The notes beneath the pieces are model-generated. The model saw nothing but the letters and a program-made list of their open reading frames with translations. It was not told the DNA's origin and ran no database searches. DNA of 54,017 nucleotides from Psychrobacter sp. GTDB lineage: Bacteria > Pseudomonadota > Gammaproteobacteria > Pseudomonadales > Moraxellaceae. The translations under genes and the position numbers were made by a program. The stretch is taken from contig JAGLBE010000019.1 in NCBI GenBank assembly GCA_018260445.1, positions 1-54,017 on the forward strand. Direction: 5' to 3'. This document shows positions 10,492 through 18,863 of the stretch, one piece after another; position 1 is the first letter of the stretch, and each line of letters begins with the position of its first letter.

Positions 10492-12072
10492 ATGCCAGTT
10501 AAATCCGCACCCTACCAGCTTGGGTTAAAAACATCGCGCTTATGGCAGGCATGTTTACGAGGGGGCAGCATACTCATGATAGGGGCAGTTAGTGGCTGTA
10601 GCGATGAGCCAGCAGCAGTGCCTGTTACAGCGAAAACAGACGCGCCCAGTACAGCGGCATCTTCTGCACCCGATGTACTGCCCCCCTTGGCTATAGACCT
10701 GTTACCAAAAACCAGCAAGCAGTCAACGGGTATCGATTATATTATTGATGGCTCCGCCAGTATGTGTGGTTATTTTAATGCCAAACTCAATACTACCGAG
10801 CACACTTTACCCATCACTCAGCTACTGCAAGCGATTCAAGCAGTACGCCGAAGCGAGGATAGAGTGCTCGTATTTATGCAAGATGAGGCTGCCGATAAGG
10901 CGCATTATGTTCCTTTTGAAACCTTTGAAAATCAACTGATGCAAGGCGGCTGTGATTTAAAAGGACAATATACAGAGCTGGGTCTCATTTTACGCGACTA
11001 TACAGGAGCAGAAGATGCCGCGCTGCAACCTAGGTCGTTGATGATAGTGTCAGACATGCATTTTTTACCCACCGAAAGAAGCAATTTTGAAGCCGCGTAT
11101 GATGCCCTTTTAGGCACCTTTATGGCAGCCGATAGCCCTAACTTGAATCTAGCTAACGGGATATGGACGGTTCGCGCACCCTTTTTAGGCACCTATTATA
11201 CGGTCAATAACGCCACTACCGAGTTAGAGCAAACCCAAAAACAGTTGCATCTTTTTTGGTTCACGAAGGATAAAGCAGACGCCGAGCAAATCCAAAAAAT
11301 TCAGCAAAACCTCATCACAGCGCAAGCCGAGTATCCTAGTAGTGTCGTGGCACAGGCAGAATTTTTACCGCAACTGCGCTTATTAACCGATGATGCCAAA
11401 ACCTATGCGGCGTTTAGTGCACCAGCCCCTTTGGTTAACCCCAAAGATATCATTGATTTAAGCGCAGCCGACAAAGCACAGACGCCACCCCGCCCCAGCG
11501 CTTATATCAGTGCCTTTGATCCGAGTGCTATTAAACTATCTAGCGAGCAGCAGGCTTGCCACACCTTAAGCTGGGGCAAACAAAATAATATTGTTTTTTA
11601 CCCTTATCCCAACCCTGAGGTCAATCGCGACGCAATCTGCCCCGATGGACCCTTATTTCGGGCTAAAACCGGCAGTACGCTGCGCTTAAATTTGCCTTTA
11701 AAAGAGGGCTATAGCGTCACCGCTACAGCACCTAAAGCACTGCAAGTCGTAGAGGGGTATTTATCGGTGCCCATTGTGGATCACAAAGAGCACTGTATTG
11801 GCGTTAGTGCGGCAGAGCAAAATGCCACCGAGCCCCAAGCCGAGTTTTCGATCCAGTATACGGCGGCAAGCCTGCCTATTGATACCCGTTATTATGCTCA
11901 GTATTCGATTGAAAGAGACGGCTGCACGGCGCAGACTGACTGCACAAACCTTGTGGATAAAACCTTTCAATATAACCAGTTGATATCTAGCCTTGCCAAT
12001 AAGTCCAAACAGCATATAGATAAGCTCTATCCTAGAACCATGACGGTCAGCTTAACCTGCGACCCATCTTGA
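10492..12072 (+). CDS. vWA-domain lipoprotein
   Basis: This 526-residue protein starts at the ATG at 10492, which follows GGAGTGA at 10480-10486 with good spacing. An upstream in-frame ATG at 10435 overlaps the previous gene and has no ribosome site. The N terminus is a lipoprotein signal: hydrophobic GSILMIGAVSGC with the lipobox Cys at residue 36, followed by an A/P/T-rich linker. A von Willebrand A domain follows: Asp-x-Ser-x-Ser MIDAS motif (DGSASM, D86), the MIDAS Thr in GQYTEL (~T162) and the third metal-ligand region IVSDMH (~D189). The C-terminal half (~300-526) is Cys-containing and unidentified. vWA domains bind protein ligands through a divalent metal. As a lipoprotein it should sit at the outer leaflet of the inner membrane or in the outer membrane, where it could contact the periplasmic part of the preceding protein. 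Confidence 0.9.
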   Translation: MPVKSAPYQLGLKTSRLWQACLRGGSILMIGAVSGCSDEPAAVPVTAKTDAPSTAASSAPDVLPPLAIDLLPKTSKQSTGIDYIIDGSASMCGYFNAKLNTTEHTLPITQLLQAIQAVRRSEDRVLVFMQDEAADKAHYVPFETFENQLMQGGCDLKGQYTELGLILRDYTGAEDAALQPRSLMIVSDMHFLPTERSNFEAAYDALLGTFMAADSPNLNLANGIWTVRAPFLGTYYTVNNATTELEQTQKQLHLFWFTKDKADAEQIQKIQQNLITAQAEYPSSVVAQAEFLPQLRLLTDDAKTYAAFSAPAPLVNPKDIIDLSAADKAQTPPRPSAYISAFDPSAIKLSSEQQACHTLSWGKQNNIVFYPYPNPEVNRDAICPDGPLFRAKTGSTLRLNLPLKEGYSVTATAPKALQVVEGYLSVPIVDHKEHCIGVSAAEQNATEPQAEFSIQYTAASLPIDTRYYAQYSIERDGCTAQTDCTNLVDKTFQYNQLISSLANKSKQHIDKLYPRTMTVSLTCDPS

Positions 12073-12121
12073 TAAGCCATAACCACTCAATAAATAGTAT
12101 GTAGTGAACAAGGATTTTTAG

Positions 12122-13390
12122 ATGTGGATACAGTGGCAGCTAACAGTATTCGTCTCAGACGATAACCGCTCCGCCAGTTCATCAGCCAATTACCAGGCCA
12201 AAAGCGATTTAGGTTGTCGACTGTTTATAGAATATAACGATGGCTCACTGCCAATGGCAGTAGATTTAATGGCGCCGCAGGATTTACAACAACATCATGA
12301 CTGGCTACGCGTTGCCATGGCGCCAAGCAGAGACAAGCATAGCAGTTTCTCCGAACTATCGTCTTTAGGCCACAGGCATTCTAAAAGTAAGCAGATGCTT
12401 TCGATGATGAGCTGTTTTATTGATTTGTCTGCACACGCATTGTTTACAACCAATCGGCTTACAAGCACAAAGCCCACAAGCACAAAGCCCACAAGCAAAA
12501 AGGTCGATGGTATCAACCGTACTTTTTTACTGGATAATATTGCGAGTATTTATTTGTGGATTTTGGCGCCCGATACGGCCTTGCAGCTTAGTAAAGCCTA
12601 TTGCTTTAATCATCCCAGCTATAACACTAATAAAGAGAATCTGAATAGTATTTTTGAGCGTATCTACCCGCTTGATAGTCAAGACACAGAGGATAACCTG
12701 TTAAAATTGTCGCAGCAGACGCACGAATGGGACGTGTTATGGGATGCGCTGAGCGCGAAATATACTGCCAATGCGGCATTATTAAAAGGGATGAATTTGG
12801 ACGCGCTGCTTAAAGCCATGGCGCCATTGGTCTTAACTGAGGTTGCAGATGGGCAGCCGCAGTCTGAACCCAAACCTAAACCTAAACCCACGACGGCCTT
12901 GACGCCAAAAAAGGTTTGGCAAGACTTTAGCAAAGATGACCTTGATAATTTGGTAGTGGCGTTTAACGACTGGCAACAAGCGCGTGGTCAGCACACTCTA
13001 TCATATTATCTTAAAGCAGAGTTACAGCAAAAGATAGATGCAGGCTATGAGCTAGCCTTTTGGTCTAATGGAACGGGGGTCAGTGAGGTGGTTAAAGAGA
13101 GTAAGCCGCCACGGCATACCAGCGTGTTTAGTCTAAGAGTAGCGACTCATCCGAATGATATGAACACGGATAAGAATAAGAATAAGAATCATCACAATAA
13201 CCATAACATTTCTAGCGACCTAATCAACACCGCAGCAGCCTTTTGCGTCCAGAAGGAGGTGGAGGGCATAGCTTATTGTATAAAAAAACCCACCAGTTTG
13301 GATAGAAGCTGGACGCCTAATCAGTGGCATAACATCGTTTATAGCAACAAAAAGCAGGCCATAGCCGTGATAGACCGTCTAAAGGTTTAG
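12122..13390 (+). CDS. Hypothetical protein sharing a C-terminal domain with the coiled-coil membrane protein
   Basis: This 422-residue protein lacks a signal peptide or TM segment, so it is probably cytoplasmic. AAGGA precedes the ATG. The N-terminal ~240 residues are unfamiliar and include a small in-frame repeat (TSTKP twice, ~114-123). A Pro/Lys linker (PKPKPKP, ~250-256) leads to a C-terminal domain (~265-422). This aligns by eye with residues ~390-498 of the protein at 8960-10456: the helix ending KAELQQKIDAGYELAFWS versus PAKLADKLKQRDYQTLLWT, then GV, then PPRHTSVFSL versus TRHTAVISF, then IAYCIKKP versus YAFCYKKP, then W. The copy here carries an Asn/His/Lys-rich insertion (~349-365). 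The gene is 49 bp after the vWA gene in the same operon. The function is unknown; the shared domain suggests the two proteins bind the same partner or each other. Confidence 0.85.
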   Translation: MWIQWQLTVFVSDDNRSASSSANYQAKSDLGCRLFIEYNDGSLPMAVDLMAPQDLQQHHDWLRVAMAPSRDKHSSFSELSSLGHRHSKSKQMLSMMSCFIDLSAHALFTTNRLTSTKPTSTKPTSKKVDGINRTFLLDNIASIYLWILAPDTALQLSKAYCFNHPSYNTNKENLNSIFERIYPLDSQDTEDNLLKLSQQTHEWDVLWDALSAKYTANAALLKGMNLDALLKAMAPLVLTEVADGQPQSEPKPKPKPTTALTPKKVWQDFSKDDLDNLVVAFNDWQQARGQHTLSYYLKAELQQKIDAGYELAFWSNGTGVSEVVKESKPPRHTSVFSLRVATHPNDMNTDKNKNKNHHNNHNISSDLINTAAAFCVQKEVEGIAYCIKKPTSLDRSWTPNQWHNIVYSNKKQAIAVIDRLKV

Positions 13391-13586
13391 CTGACTGGCA
13401 TATTGAGTAGCGCAGACTTATAAACGCTTTATTGGGGGATGCAATACGGAGCTCACCGCGCATTGATGTCCAAAACAGGCAACTTTATGCTGCTGTGCGG
13501 GTTTGGTTACTAAGCGGGTTTAACGCAGTCAAAAAAACTTATAAAATTGGTCTTACTGTCATGAAAAAAATCAGCAATATATACTC

Positions 13587-14642
13587 ATGAGCATAACCGG
13601 TGTTCTGCTTATGGCAGCGGCAGGGGGAGCCTTTGATAGCCAGTCAAATATTGACCCAGGTTATGAGGAGACTGGGAGTGAATTCAATAATGACTATCAA
13701 ACCGATGAATCTGCTGCAGACGGTTTCTTGGCTGCTGCAAGCGAGGAAGAGGAGGATACAACGCAGCTACCAGATGAAAACACGGTATCGGCTGATGTGG
13801 ATATTGAACAGGCCAAAACGTGGGCGGACCAATTGGTCGCTATTGATGAAAAAATCCCCAATGATGCCGCCCGTATTGCGGCTTATCAAAATTTAATGCA
13901 TACGGATAACAATCCCTACGTACCTATTTTAATGGCAAATACTTTAGTCAATATGAATGGGCAGTCGCGCGAAGTGGACGTCTATGAAAATCAATTGCAG
14001 CAATACGATTTTGATAGAGAGGCTCTTACCCATCTAGACCAGCTTGGCACAGATGGTGATGCAAATGCTATGTATCTATTGGGGGTTTATTACTATCAAA
14101 CTCGCCATTACGAAGCGGCAAAGAGCTGGTTAGAACAGGCAGCAAACCGCGGCAATAGCAATGCGATGAATCAGCTGGCGTGGATATACCGAGAAGGGTT
14201 GGGCGTTGCAGAAGATATGGGTGAGGCCATCGATTGGCATCGAAGAGCAGCGGAAGCGGGCTCTGCCCGGGCGATGACCAATTTAGGCTATTTATATAGT
14301 ATGGGTATTGGGGTAGAAAAAGGCCAAGATACGGCCGCATTTTGGTATCAGCAAGCGGCCAATTTAAATAGTGCGTCGGGTCTTTACGCTATTGCCGTGT
14401 ATTATTTAAATGGTAGCGGCGGTTACCGGCAAGATAGCGCAAAAGGGGTGCGCTTATTGCTTAAATCGGCCGAGCTTGGCCATGAACGTGCCATGTATGC
14501 TATTGGTCGGCGTTACGAGCACGGCGATGGTGTGAGTCAAGATATGAATAAGGCAATATACTGGTATGAACAAGCAGCAGAGCTCGATGAGCCAGATGCG
14601 ATAGTCGCTTTAAGACAGATTGTTAATGGAGTCTGGGATTAG
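13587..14642 (+). CDS. Sel1-repeat (TPR-like) protein, 5' end possibly frameshifted
   Basis: As read, the protein has 351 residues from the ATG at 13587. After a hydrophobic start (SITGVLLMAAAGGAF) and an acidic low-complexity region there are about five Sel1 repeats (~150-345), with hallmarks such as DANAMYLLGVYY, SNAMNQLAWIYREGLGV and RAMYAIGRRYEHGDGV. Sel1/TPR solenoids act as protein-binding scaffolds, often in the periplasm. The 5' end is odd. There is no ribosome site at 13587, and an upstream ATG at 13561 begins ATGAAAAAAA (A7 at 13564-13570) but hits a stop overlapping the second ATG. One extra A would give MKKNQQYILMSITGVLLM, a convincing signal peptide in frame with the rest. So a slippage site, a real frameshift or a base-call error is likely here. 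The gene is on the same strand as the tubulin/vWA cluster. Confidence 0.85.
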   Translation: MSITGVLLMAAAGGAFDSQSNIDPGYEETGSEFNNDYQTDESAADGFLAAASEEEEDTTQLPDENTVSADVDIEQAKTWADQLVAIDEKIPNDAARIAAYQNLMHTDNNPYVPILMANTLVNMNGQSREVDVYENQLQQYDFDREALTHLDQLGTDGDANAMYLLGVYYYQTRHYEAAKSWLEQAANRGNSNAMNQLAWIYREGLGVAEDMGEAIDWHRRAAEAGSARAMTNLGYLYSMGIGVEKGQDTAAFWYQQAANLNSASGLYAIAVYYLNGSGGYRQDSAKGVRLLLKSAELGHERAMYAIGRRYEHGDGVSQDMNKAIYWYEQAAELDEPDAIVALRQIVNGVWD

Positions 14643-14773
14643 GCCCTGCGGCGGCGCTAATGGGGCGCCCAGTCAGCTAGGTGCTTAACTCAACCGTTAA
14701 ACAAGATGGTAAACAGGTTAGCTCAGATAAAATCGTCATCATTGCGAGACGCTTAACATAAGGCGAGATACAG

Positions 14774-15652
14774 ATGATATATAATTTAATGCTCTATGTG
14801 CCAACATTACTTAGTGATGTTAACGCCAGTTATGGCCTGTTTGTTCAGCATCATTTTATGGATGATAAAGACATCAAGCTAAGTTACTATGAGTTTGACA
14901 AAATAAACCCTGAGACTTGTGCGCTCGATATTGTAGAACATAAGCCAGTAACCGACAAGATTCGCATAGACAGTTTGGTACAAGGTTTTGCCCTCAAAAG
15001 CTATTATGCGGTAGATACCGATAAAGGTTACAATAGAAGTATCGCAAAGCGGGATGTTAAGCAGCTTTTTGTCTGTTTTAAATCGGAAAACGCCCGAGCA
15101 GTCGATGCTTTTATCCGCGTGTCGCAAGAGATAATGACCGATTATTATGCCAGCAATGGGCTCATTATATTTAAGCTATGGACGGCGCCCGAGGTAGCAG
15201 AGTTCTTTGCGGACCAAGGGGCTATGGGGCATTTAAACTATACCAAGTTTGCGTATTTTCAAGAAAAGTTAGAAGAGCAACTCAACAACCATTGGCGTAC
15301 GGTGTTAGACAAGCAATTGGCAGCTACCCTGAGTAGTTTGAAAATCAATAGCCAAGGGACGACGCTAAGTCAACCTCTGGACGACGGCGCGACATTGGGC
15401 GCTATAGACCCGAGTTTAGAGCCTAGCCTTGCGGATGCCTCGCCCACAAACGATAACGATAACGTTATCGCTGCTAAGGTGCCCGATTTGCCCGATGTCA
15501 GTGCACCCGATTTGCCACAAACTAGGGTAGCAGAAACGGTAGCCGCACTACCGCTACAAACTACAGACAAGGGTTCTTCTGCCCTTAAAGTGACCGCCTA
15601 TGTGCTATTGTCTTTAGGCATACTGTCTATGTTGATAAGACTGTTTGGGTAG
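14774..15652 (+). CDS. Hypothetical C-tail-anchored protein
   Basis: This 292-residue protein has an AGGCGAG ribosome site. The N-terminal ~195 residues form a soluble alpha/beta-looking domain of no family I know (starts MIYNLMLYVPTLLSD). Then come an acidic, Pro/Ala/Asp-rich linker (~200-265) and a single C-terminal hydrophobic helix (LKVTAYVLLSLGILSMLIRL, ~271-290) ending two residues before the stop. This is a tail-anchor layout that leaves the folded domain in the cytoplasm. It is the last same-strand gene of the tubulin/Hsp70-vWA cluster before an opposite-strand gene, so I place it in that system by position. It is 131 bp from the Sel1 gene and may have its own promoter. A perfect 14-bp palindrome (15457-15470) lies in the linker coding region. 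Confidence 0.82.
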   Translation: MIYNLMLYVPTLLSDVNASYGLFVQHHFMDDKDIKLSYYEFDKINPETCALDIVEHKPVTDKIRIDSLVQGFALKSYYAVDTDKGYNRSIAKRDVKQLFVCFKSENARAVDAFIRVSQEIMTDYYASNGLIIFKLWTAPEVAEFFADQGAMGHLNYTKFAYFQEKLEEQLNNHWRTVLDKQLAATLSSLKINSQGTTLSQPLDDGATLGAIDPSLEPSLADASPTNDNDNVIAAKVPDLPDVSAPDLPQTRVAETVAALPLQTTDKGSSALKVTAYVLLSLGILSMLIRLFG

Positions 15653-15698
15653 CCGCTGTTTTTGCCCCCTGAGCTTACCTAAACGACGGGTTGCTTTT

Positions 15699-15989
15699 TT
15701 AATCAAATAAATCGCCAGTTTGCCAGTCGTCCGCAAAATCCATCTCTAACTGCTCGCAGCGTCTTGCATTCATCCTTTGAATACGGTTGCTGCGCCCCAA
15801 GATTAGCCTTAACACCTCATTTTTTTGCTCATTGCTCATATTAAGCCAAAGTTGCCTTTCGCTGCGATGCCTAAGGCAGCCAAAACAATAGCCTTTTTTA
15901 TTGCTTTGGCACACACCAATGCAAGGGTTGTTTATCTCGAAAAGTTCAATTTGATTTGACATAACTAGGCAAGGTGGCTTAACTGTCAT
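15699..15989 (-). CDS. DUF1289 family protein
   Basis: This 96-residue protein carries the DUF1289 signature: NPCIGVCQSNKKGYCFGC, a C-x3-C-x7-C-x2-C cluster likely to bind zinc or iron-sulfur, then RHRSERQLW and a short helical tail. The first ATG (15989) and an internal one (15962, MSNQIELFEINNPC) are both possible; the second is closer to the usual family length, and neither has a clear ribosome site. The family is widespread in proteobacteria with no firm function. The gene faces the tail-anchored-protein gene convergently. Confidence 0.85.
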   Translation of the reverse strand: MTVKPPCLVMSNQIELFEINNPCIGVCQSNKKGYCFGCLRHRSERQLWLNMSNEQKNEVLRLILGRSNRIQRMNARRCEQLEMDFADDWQTGDLFD

Positions 15990-16144
15990 TATTTTAGCAC
16001 AAATTATACTGGCAATATAAAGCGTGCTACCCTCAGTATTTAGGATTAGTAGTTAGTATTTAGTATTTAGGATATCCAACATCGCTAAACTGCAACACAT
16101 GCTTCACATCGGCTTTTAAACCAAGCTGCAATAAGGACAATACT

Positions 16145-16753
16145 ATGAAAATGATATACGTACACGGCTTTGAAAGTTCTGCCAAGTCTACCAAAGGTCG
16201 CCTGCTACAAGAATATTGCGCTAAACACCACCTTACTATCGAGGTGTTACGCCCTGACCTCAATATGACCCCTAAAGCGGTGTTGACAACGTTATGCCAG
16301 TTGGTAGAAGAGGCCCAAACGCAAGGCGAACAAGTCGTGTTATTAGGTAGCTCATTGGGTGGCTATTTTTCGACCTTAACCAACAATAAGACAGGGTGCC
16401 CTATTATCTTGCTGAATCCCAGTACCCAGCCACATATTAGTTTACAACGGCTTTTAAGAGATAATGTGGGTAGCGACGACGGCGTTGTTCATCAAACAGA
16501 AGGGGGATGGCAAGTTACTTTAGAGGATTTGCGGTGGTTTGAGCAACATATTTTAGAGAAGGTTGTTTCGCCAAAAAAAGCATACGTCATTATCAAAGCG
16601 GGCGATGAGCTACTCAACCCCATGCTGGCAAAGACGTTTTATCAATCCCAAGGTGTCAGCGTCGATTGGCAAGCAGGTGGCGACCATCGCATGTCAGACT
16701 TTGCCGCTCAATTGCCAAGAATTATGCAGCAGTTGCCATCCTTGCTCACTTAA
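16145..16753 (+). CDS. yqiA: YqiA-like esterase (alpha/beta hydrolase)
   Basis: This 202-residue protein matches the YqiA/UPF0227 family in length. The strand MIYVHGFESS opens the fold, the nucleophile elbow is GSSLGG (central Ser), and the acid and His are supplied by GDELLNP and GGDHRMSDF near the C terminus. E. coli YqiA hydrolyses short acyl esters in vitro; its natural substrate is unknown. AAGGA precedes the ATG. parE follows 172 bp downstream, the same yqiA/parE neighbourhood as in E. coli and many gammaproteobacteria, which supports the assignment. Just upstream (16035-16072) is a short run of 'AGTATTTAG' repeats. Confidence 0.9.
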   Translation: MKMIYVHGFESSAKSTKGRLLQEYCAKHHLTIEVLRPDLNMTPKAVLTTLCQLVEEAQTQGEQVVLLGSSLGGYFSTLTNNKTGCPIILLNPSTQPHISLQRLLRDNVGSDDGVVHQTEGGWQVTLEDLRWFEQHILEKVVSPKKAYVIIKAGDELLNPMLAKTFYQSQGVSVDWQAGGDHRMSDFAAQLPRIMQQLPSLLT

Positions 16754-16925
16754 AAGCTTAATAGAATAGCGTTTAGGCTCGCAGAATCGGCTGAATGCGA
16801 CAATCACTGTCGTAAGAGTTTTACTGGCGCAATCACGCTACTAATAACGGTGGGTTTTGTGGTTATAATAGAGCATTGATGCATAGACATGACAATCAGC
16901 GCTGTTAGCAGCAAAGGATAGAACA

Positions 16926-18815
16926 TTGAGTCAGTACACAACCCAAAGTCTTGAGGTATTAGAAGGCCTTGAGCCGGTTCGCCGTCGCCCTGGCATGTAT
17001 ACCGATACCACTCGGCCCAATCATTTAGCCCAAGAGGTGATTGATAACTCGGTCGATGAGGCACTGGCGGGCTATGCCAAGTCGATTAAGGTGCAGCTGC
17101 ATAGCGATGGTTCGCTGTCTGTTGAAGATGACGGCCGTGGCATGCCAACCGATATCCACCCAGAGTTTAAGCAGACGGGTATTGAGCTGATATTAACCAG
17201 ACTGCATGCAGGGGGTAAGTTTTCAACCGATAACTATCAAGTGTCGGGTGGTTTGCATGGTGTGGGTATTTCGGTGGTCAATGCCTTGTCCAAAAGGGTT
17301 GAGGTGACGGTTTGGCGTGAGGCTACCCAATATGACATGGCCTTTGAAAATGGGGTGCCGGTCACTAAGCTTGTGGAATCTGTCAGTGCTAACAAACGTA
17401 AACGTGGCACCAGAGTCCAGTTTTGGGTAGATGACTCTTTTTTTGATACGCCTAAATTTAGTGTCAAACAGCTCAAGCATAATCTAAAAGCCAAAGCGGT
17501 GCTATCAGCAGGCCTGCTGATTGAATTTATTGATGAGATTAATCACGATAAAGTCGTTTGGCAGTTTAGTGATGGGGTGGTTGAGTATCTCAATGAGCAG
17601 CTTGACGGCTTAGAGACTTTGCCGCCACAGCCGTTTTATTTTAGTTACGACGCCAAACAGGGGGAGCGTGCGGGCATTACGTTTGCGTTGTCGTGGTTGC
17701 CAGAGGGTGGCACGCCGATTCAAGAAAGTTATGTCAATTTAATTCCGACCGCGCAGGGCGGCACCCATGTCAATGGTTTGCGTACTGGCATTTTAGAGGC
17801 GCTGCGTGAATTTTGCGATATTCATAACCTGCTGCCTCGCAATATGAAACTAACGGGTGAAGACGTTTGGGACGGTATTAACTACATCTTGTCGCTAAAA
17901 TTTAGTGAGCCGCAATTTTCGGGGCAGACCAAAGAGCGTCTATCGAGCCGTGAAGCCGCTGGTGCAGTGCAGACCTTGGCCAAAGATGCGTTTAGTTTAT
18001 GGCTCAATCAGCATGCAGAGCTAGGTGCCCAAATTGCCGAATTGGCGATTTCAAAAGCAGGCAGTCGCTTAAAATCTGCTAAAAAGGTTGCCCGTAAAAA
18101 AATCACTCAAGGCCCTGCATTGCCGGGCAAATTGGCCGATTGCCGTGGTGGGGTGCGTGAGGGTGCTGAGTTGTTTTTGGTGGAAGGGGATTCGGCAGGG
18201 GGCAGTGCTAAACAAGCCCGAGATCGTCATTTTCAAGCCATATTGCCTCTGCGTGGTAAAATCTTAAATACTTGGGAGGTCTCCTCCGATACCGTTTTGA
18301 GCAGCCGAGAAATTCACGATATTGCCATTGCGATTGGCGTGGACCCTGCCTCAGATGATTTATCCGAGCTGCGCTATGATAAAGTGTGTATTTTAGCCGA
18401 TGCCGATTCCGATGGCCTGCATATAGCGACCTTAATTTGCGCCTTGTTTGTCAAACACTTTCCCGCATTGGTGGATGCCGGTCACCTGTTTGTCGCCATG
18501 CCGCCCTTATACCGGGTCGATATCGGCAAAGAGGTGCATTATGCGCTAGATGAGGGTGAGTTAGCCCATATTTTGGACAATATCAGCAGCAATAAAAAGC
18601 CGCAAATCACTCGATTTAAAGGGTTAGGCGAGATGAGTGCCGAGCAACTGCGCGACACCACCATGAATCCGGACACCCGGCGTTTGGTGCAATTGGATAT
18701 GGATGATATGCACCTCACCAATAATATGATGGATATGCTGCTGGCAAAAAAACGCTCGCCGGATCGTAAATCGTGGCTGGAAACTAAAGGGAACCTTGCG
18801 GACGTTATGCTATAA
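16926..18815 (+). CDS. parE: DNA topoisomerase IV subunit B
   Basis: This 629-residue protein is almost exactly the E. coli ParE length. The start is TTG after AAAGGA. The GHKL ATPase domain shows EVIDNSVDEAL (Asn for Mg), DDGRGMP and GGLHGVGISVVNALS. The transducer domain follows, then the TOPRIM domain with LVEGDSAGGSAKQ and DADSDGLHI (metal-binding acidic triad). ParE, not GyrB, is indicated by its short length and by the lack of the GyrB insert after TOPRIM. With ParC it decatenates daughter chromosomes and relaxes supercoils. A TATAAT hexamer at 16864-16869 is a plausible -10 element, though no good -35 is visible. Confidence 0.98.
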   Translation: MSQYTTQSLEVLEGLEPVRRRPGMYTDTTRPNHLAQEVIDNSVDEALAGYAKSIKVQLHSDGSLSVEDDGRGMPTDIHPEFKQTGIELILTRLHAGGKFSTDNYQVSGGLHGVGISVVNALSKRVEVTVWREATQYDMAFENGVPVTKLVESVSANKRKRGTRVQFWVDDSFFDTPKFSVKQLKHNLKAKAVLSAGLLIEFIDEINHDKVVWQFSDGVVEYLNEQLDGLETLPPQPFYFSYDAKQGERAGITFALSWLPEGGTPIQESYVNLIPTAQGGTHVNGLRTGILEALREFCDIHNLLPRNMKLTGEDVWDGINYILSLKFSEPQFSGQTKERLSSREAAGAVQTLAKDAFSLWLNQHAELGAQIAELAISKAGSRLKSAKKVARKKITQGPALPGKLADCRGGVREGAELFLVEGDSAGGSAKQARDRHFQAILPLRGKILNTWEVSSDTVLSSREIHDIAIAIGVDPASDDLSELRYDKVCILADADSDGLHIATLICALFVKHFPALVDAGHLFVAMPPLYRVDIGKEVHYALDEGELAHILDNISSNKKPQITRFKGLGEMSAEQLRDTTMNPDTRRLVQLDMDDMHLTNNMMDMLLAKKRSPDRKSWLETKGNLADVML

Positions 18816-18863
18816 TTGATAACAACAGTGTCCTAGTAAATGATTATCAAGGATGATAAGAGT

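Noticed and set aside
15457-15470. Perfect palindrome CGATAACGTTATCG as an operator
   Set aside because: It lies inside coding sequence for a disordered linker (Asp/Asn codons repeat), not in a promoter region.
16864-16869. TATAAT as a firm parE promoter
   Set aside because: The -10 hexamer is good but nothing like TTGACA lies 16-18 bp upstream, so I did not list it as a feature.
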